Below, in pieces: positions 13,194 to 14,845 of a stretch of DNA of 14,845 nucleotides (its first letter is position 1; every line of letters begins with the position of its first letter). The notes beneath the pieces are model-generated. The model searched no databases. It was not told the origin of the DNA and worked only from the letters and a program-made list of their open reading frames with translations. Position numbers and translations under genes: made by a program. Origin of the DNA: DUEL01 sp964580565 (lineage in GTDB: Bacteria; Chloroflexota; Anaerolineae; B4-G1; DUEL01); contig CAZOLN010000064.1 of NCBI GenBank assembly GCA_964580565.1, forward strand, positions 1-14,845, written 5' to 3'.

Positions 13194-13211
13194 GGTGATA
13201 GGGAGTGTGAG

Positions 13212-14528
13212 ATGGGACGAAAACTCGAGAAGACCCGCAGGTTGTTTCAAAGAGCCAAGGCGATCATCCCCTACGGCGTCAACTCCAACTTCCGCTACTG
13301 GGGGGACAAGGATACGCTGGTGGTTACCCGAGGGGAGGGGGCCTACATCTGGGACGCCGACGGCAACCGGTACATCGACTACCGGCTGGCCTTCGGTCCC
13401 ATCATCCTGGGGCACGCCTACCCGCCGGTGGTGGAGCGGGTGGCGGAGGCGATCCGGGGCGGGACCCTCTTCGCGTGGACCACGCCGCTAGAGATCGAGG
13501 TGGCGGAGCGGATCGCCCGGATGACCGGCGTGGAGAGGGTGCGGCTGGGGAACACCGGCACCGAAGTGACGATGCACGCCCTGCGCATCGCCCGCGCCTA
13601 CACCGGCCGGGAGAAGTTCATCAAGTTCGAGGGCCAGTACCACGGGATGCACGACTACGTCCTCTTCTCCACCGCCTCCACTCCTTTGAGCGCCCTCGGC
13701 TCCCGGCGCAACCCCATCAACGTCCCCACCACCTCCGGCATCCCCAAGGACATCGTCCGCTACGTCATCAACCTTCCCTTCAACGACTTCGAGCGGCTGG
13801 AGGAGACGGTGGAGGCCCACTGGCATGAACTGGCGGCGATCATCGTGGAGCCGCTCCTGGGCAACGCGGCCGGCGTCCTCCCCAAACCCGGCTGGCTGGA
13901 GAAGATCCGCGAACTCTGCGACCGGTACGGCATCGTCCTCATCTTCGACGAGGTGAAGACCGGCTTCCGCATCGCCAACGGCGGGGCGCAGGAGTACTTC
14001 GGGGTGAAGGCCGACCTGGTCACCTACGCCAAGGCCCTGGGCAACGGCTTCCCCATCGCTGCCATCGGAGGCAAGGAAGAGGTGATGATGACCATCCAGC
14101 CGGGAGCGGTGGCCCACGGCGGGACCTACACCGGCAACGTCGTCGGTACCGCCGCTGCCGCCGCCACGCTGGAGGTGCTGGAGAGCGAGCCGGTCATCGA
14201 GACCATCTTCCAGCGCGGTCGGCGGCTGATGGACGGGGTCCATCAGATCCTGACCGACGCGGGGATCCCTCACTACATGACCGGGCTGCCGCCCATCTTC
14301 AGTTTCATCCTGGGGGTGGAGGAGGAGCCGGTGGACTTCCGAGACTACTGCCGGGGCGACGACGGCCTCTACGACCGACTGGTGATGGCCCTCATCGAGC
14401 GCGGCGTGATGCCGGATTCCGACGGCCGGGAGCCCTGGTTCCTCTGCTACAGCCACACCGATGAGGTGATCGACGAGACACTGACGGTGTTTGAGGAGGC
14501 GGTGAAGCAGATCAAGGGGGGCGGCTAA
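13212..14528 (+). CDS. Class III aminotransferase, glutamate-1-semialdehyde aminomutase-like
   Basis: A 438-residue PLP enzyme of the group that contains HemL and several beta-amino-acid transaminases. It has RAKAIIPYGVNSNFRYW, GAYIWDADGNRYIDY and GNTGTEVTMHALRIARAYTG. PLP contacts are Asp246 in IFDEVKTGFR and Lys274 in TYAKALGNGFP. Several positions differ from true HemL: NTGTEV replaces NSGTEA, AAIGGKEE replaces VGAYGGR, and GGTYTGN replaces GTLSGNP. Its setting in a catabolic operon without other tetrapyrrole genes also argues for a transaminase rather than the haem-pathway aminomutase. Beta-amino acids or omega-amines are candidate substrates. The ATG at 13212 has GGGAG six bases upstream. 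It is the last gene of the operon and ends two bases from the convergent gene's stop. Confidence 0.88.
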   Translation: MGRKLEKTRRLFQRAKAIIPYGVNSNFRYWGDKDTLVVTRGEGAYIWDADGNRYIDYRLAFGPIILGHAYPPVVERVAEAIRGGTLFAWTTPLEIEVAERIARMTGVERVRLGNTGTEVTMHALRIARAYTGREKFIKFEGQYHGMHDYVLFSTASTPLSALGSRRNPINVPTTSGIPKDIVRYVINLPFNDFERLEETVEAHWHELAAIIVEPLLGNAAGVLPKPGWLEKIRELCDRYGIVLIFDEVKTGFRIANGGAQEYFGVKADLVTYAKALGNGFPIAAIGGKEEVMMTIQPGAVAHGGTYTGNVVGTAAAAATLEVLESEPVIETIFQRGRRLMDGVHQILTDAGIPHYMTGLPPIFSFILGVEEEPVDFRDYCRGDDGLYDRLVMALIERGVMPDSDGREPWFLCYSHTDEVIDETLTVFEEAVKQIKGGG

Positions 14529-14530
14529 AC

Positions 14531-14731
14531 TTACAGATCCTGCCCTTTGGAAGAGGTGGTCACTCTCTCAGGGGATGCCAGAAACCACTGCAACAGTTCC
14601 TCCGACAGGAGGAGCGCCAGAGCGGTAACAGCTTCAGAGAGTAGCCTTTCTGCACTCTCACGCCGCCCTTCGTGCAGGATCTCATCAAAGGTCTTGCCCT
14701 GGACGTAGGTTGAGAAATCTGGCGTAGCCAT
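14531..14731 (-). CDS. Unrecognised 66-residue protein
   Basis: It encodes a 66-residue charged protein beginning MATPDFSTYVQGKTFDEIL. A predicted helix follows (about residues 13-52; EGRRESAERLLSEAV, then ALALLLSEELLQWF), and then a short polar tail. I do not recognise the family, and no membrane segment or metal motif is evident. The gene is supported by a strong ribosome site on the minus strand (GGGAGGTGAG just upstream of ATG) and by a consensus promoter at 14764-14772. Its stop lies two bases from the stop of the plus-strand aminotransferase. It could be a remnant of a longer gene or a small regulatory protein. Confidence 0.6.
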   Translation of the reverse strand: MATPDFSTYVQGKTFDEILHEGRRESAERLLSEAVTALALLLSEELLQWFLASPERVTTSSKGQDL

Positions 14732-14763
14732 CTCACCTCCCGGTCGGTGCTAATTCAGAATTC

Positions 14764-14772
14764 ATTATAACA
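14764..14772 (-). promoter_or_regulatory. Extended -10 promoter for the minus-strand small gene
   Basis: On the minus strand TGTTATAAT combines a perfect TATAAT (14764-14769) with the TGn extension. The expected -35 region (around TTCATC) is weak, as is usual for extended -10 promoters. The 8-bp palindrome ACAATTGT (14772-14779) overlaps the upstream side and could be an operator half. Transcription would start about 25-30 bases before the ATG. Confidence 0.55.
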
Positions 14773-14810
14773 CAATTGTCTGAGCGATGAAGGGAGCATT
14801 TCAGATTGGG

Positions 14811-14828
14811 GGCGGACTTCAGCCCGCC
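14811..14828. repeat. GGCGGACTTCAGCCCGCC hairpin element
   Basis: GGCGG (14811-14815) pairs with CCGCC (14824-14828) around ACTTCAGC. The element resembles the short GGCGGACT-TCAGTCCGCC-type intergenic palindromes seen in many high-GC genomes. It lies in the last 50 bases of the window, upstream of the minus-strand gene. No function can be assigned. Confidence 0.45.
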
Positions 14829-14845
14829 TCGGCCCTCCCCCCTCT

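Noticed and set aside
13212..14528. Calling the last aminotransferase hemL
   Set aside because: Loop motifs and gene context differ from haem-pathway enzymes. A general class III aminotransferase name is safer.

Overview
This window is about two-thirds G+C. It carries a nearly continuous run of twelve co-directional plus-strand genes (388-14528), preceded by the last codons of a dihydrolipoyl dehydrogenase and followed by one small convergent gene. Three things suggest a Chloroflexota-like, possibly thermophilic bacterium: high-GC coding sequence with strong AGGAGG ribosome sites, a stand-alone aldehyde:ferredoxin oxidoreductase, and intergenic spacers full of CACAGAG palindromes and heptanucleotide repeats. 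This is inference from style and gene content, not a phylogenetic result.

Layout. 1-89: C-terminus of lipoamide dehydrogenase. 90-387: a CACAGAG inverted repeat, then an AT-rich promoter with three 11-bp palindromic boxes spaced exactly 30 bp apart, then a second CACAGAG hairpin in the leader. 388-870: Lrp/AsnC-type regulator. 892-5080: potA, potB, potC and potD, a complete spermidine/putrescine-type ABC importer. A 100-N assembly gap sits between potB and potC. 5239-5556: a small multidrug resistance (EmrE/MdtJ-like) protein. 5654-7447: tungsten/Fe-S aldehyde:ferredoxin oxidoreductase. 7558-8829: class III aminotransferase of the GABA/ornithine type. 8914-9951: ornithine cyclodeaminase/mu-crystallin-family oxidoreductase. 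9991-11151: saccharopine dehydrogenase/lysine 6-dehydrogenase-family protein. 11207-12658: CoA-acylating methylmalonate-semialdehyde-type aldehyde dehydrogenase. 12706-13107: rubrerythrin-like helical protein lacking its ExxH iron ligands. 13212-14528: second class III aminotransferase, of the glutamate-1-semialdehyde aminomutase-like group. 14531-14731 (minus): unrecognised 66-residue protein with its own promoter.

How the genes may work together. The polyamine-contacting residues of PotD are conserved, so the importer probably takes up a polyamine or similar cationic amine. Two transaminases, an aldehyde:ferredoxin oxidoreductase, two NAD(P)-dependent imine/amino-acid dehydrogenase-like enzymes and a CoA-acylating semialdehyde dehydrogenase would together make a route from amine to aldehyde to acid or acyl-CoA. 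An Lrp-type amine or amino-acid sensor stands at the head. Which substrate enters and which step each enzyme performs cannot be settled from sequence. The set as a whole looks like an uncharacterised polyamine or basic-amino-acid catabolic operon that sends electrons to ferredoxin.

The spacers are notable in themselves. At least six junctions hold short tandem repeats, several with a strict 7-nt period. These repeats supply the stop codon and C-terminal tail of one gene, the ribosome site and start of another, and probably caused the assembly gap.
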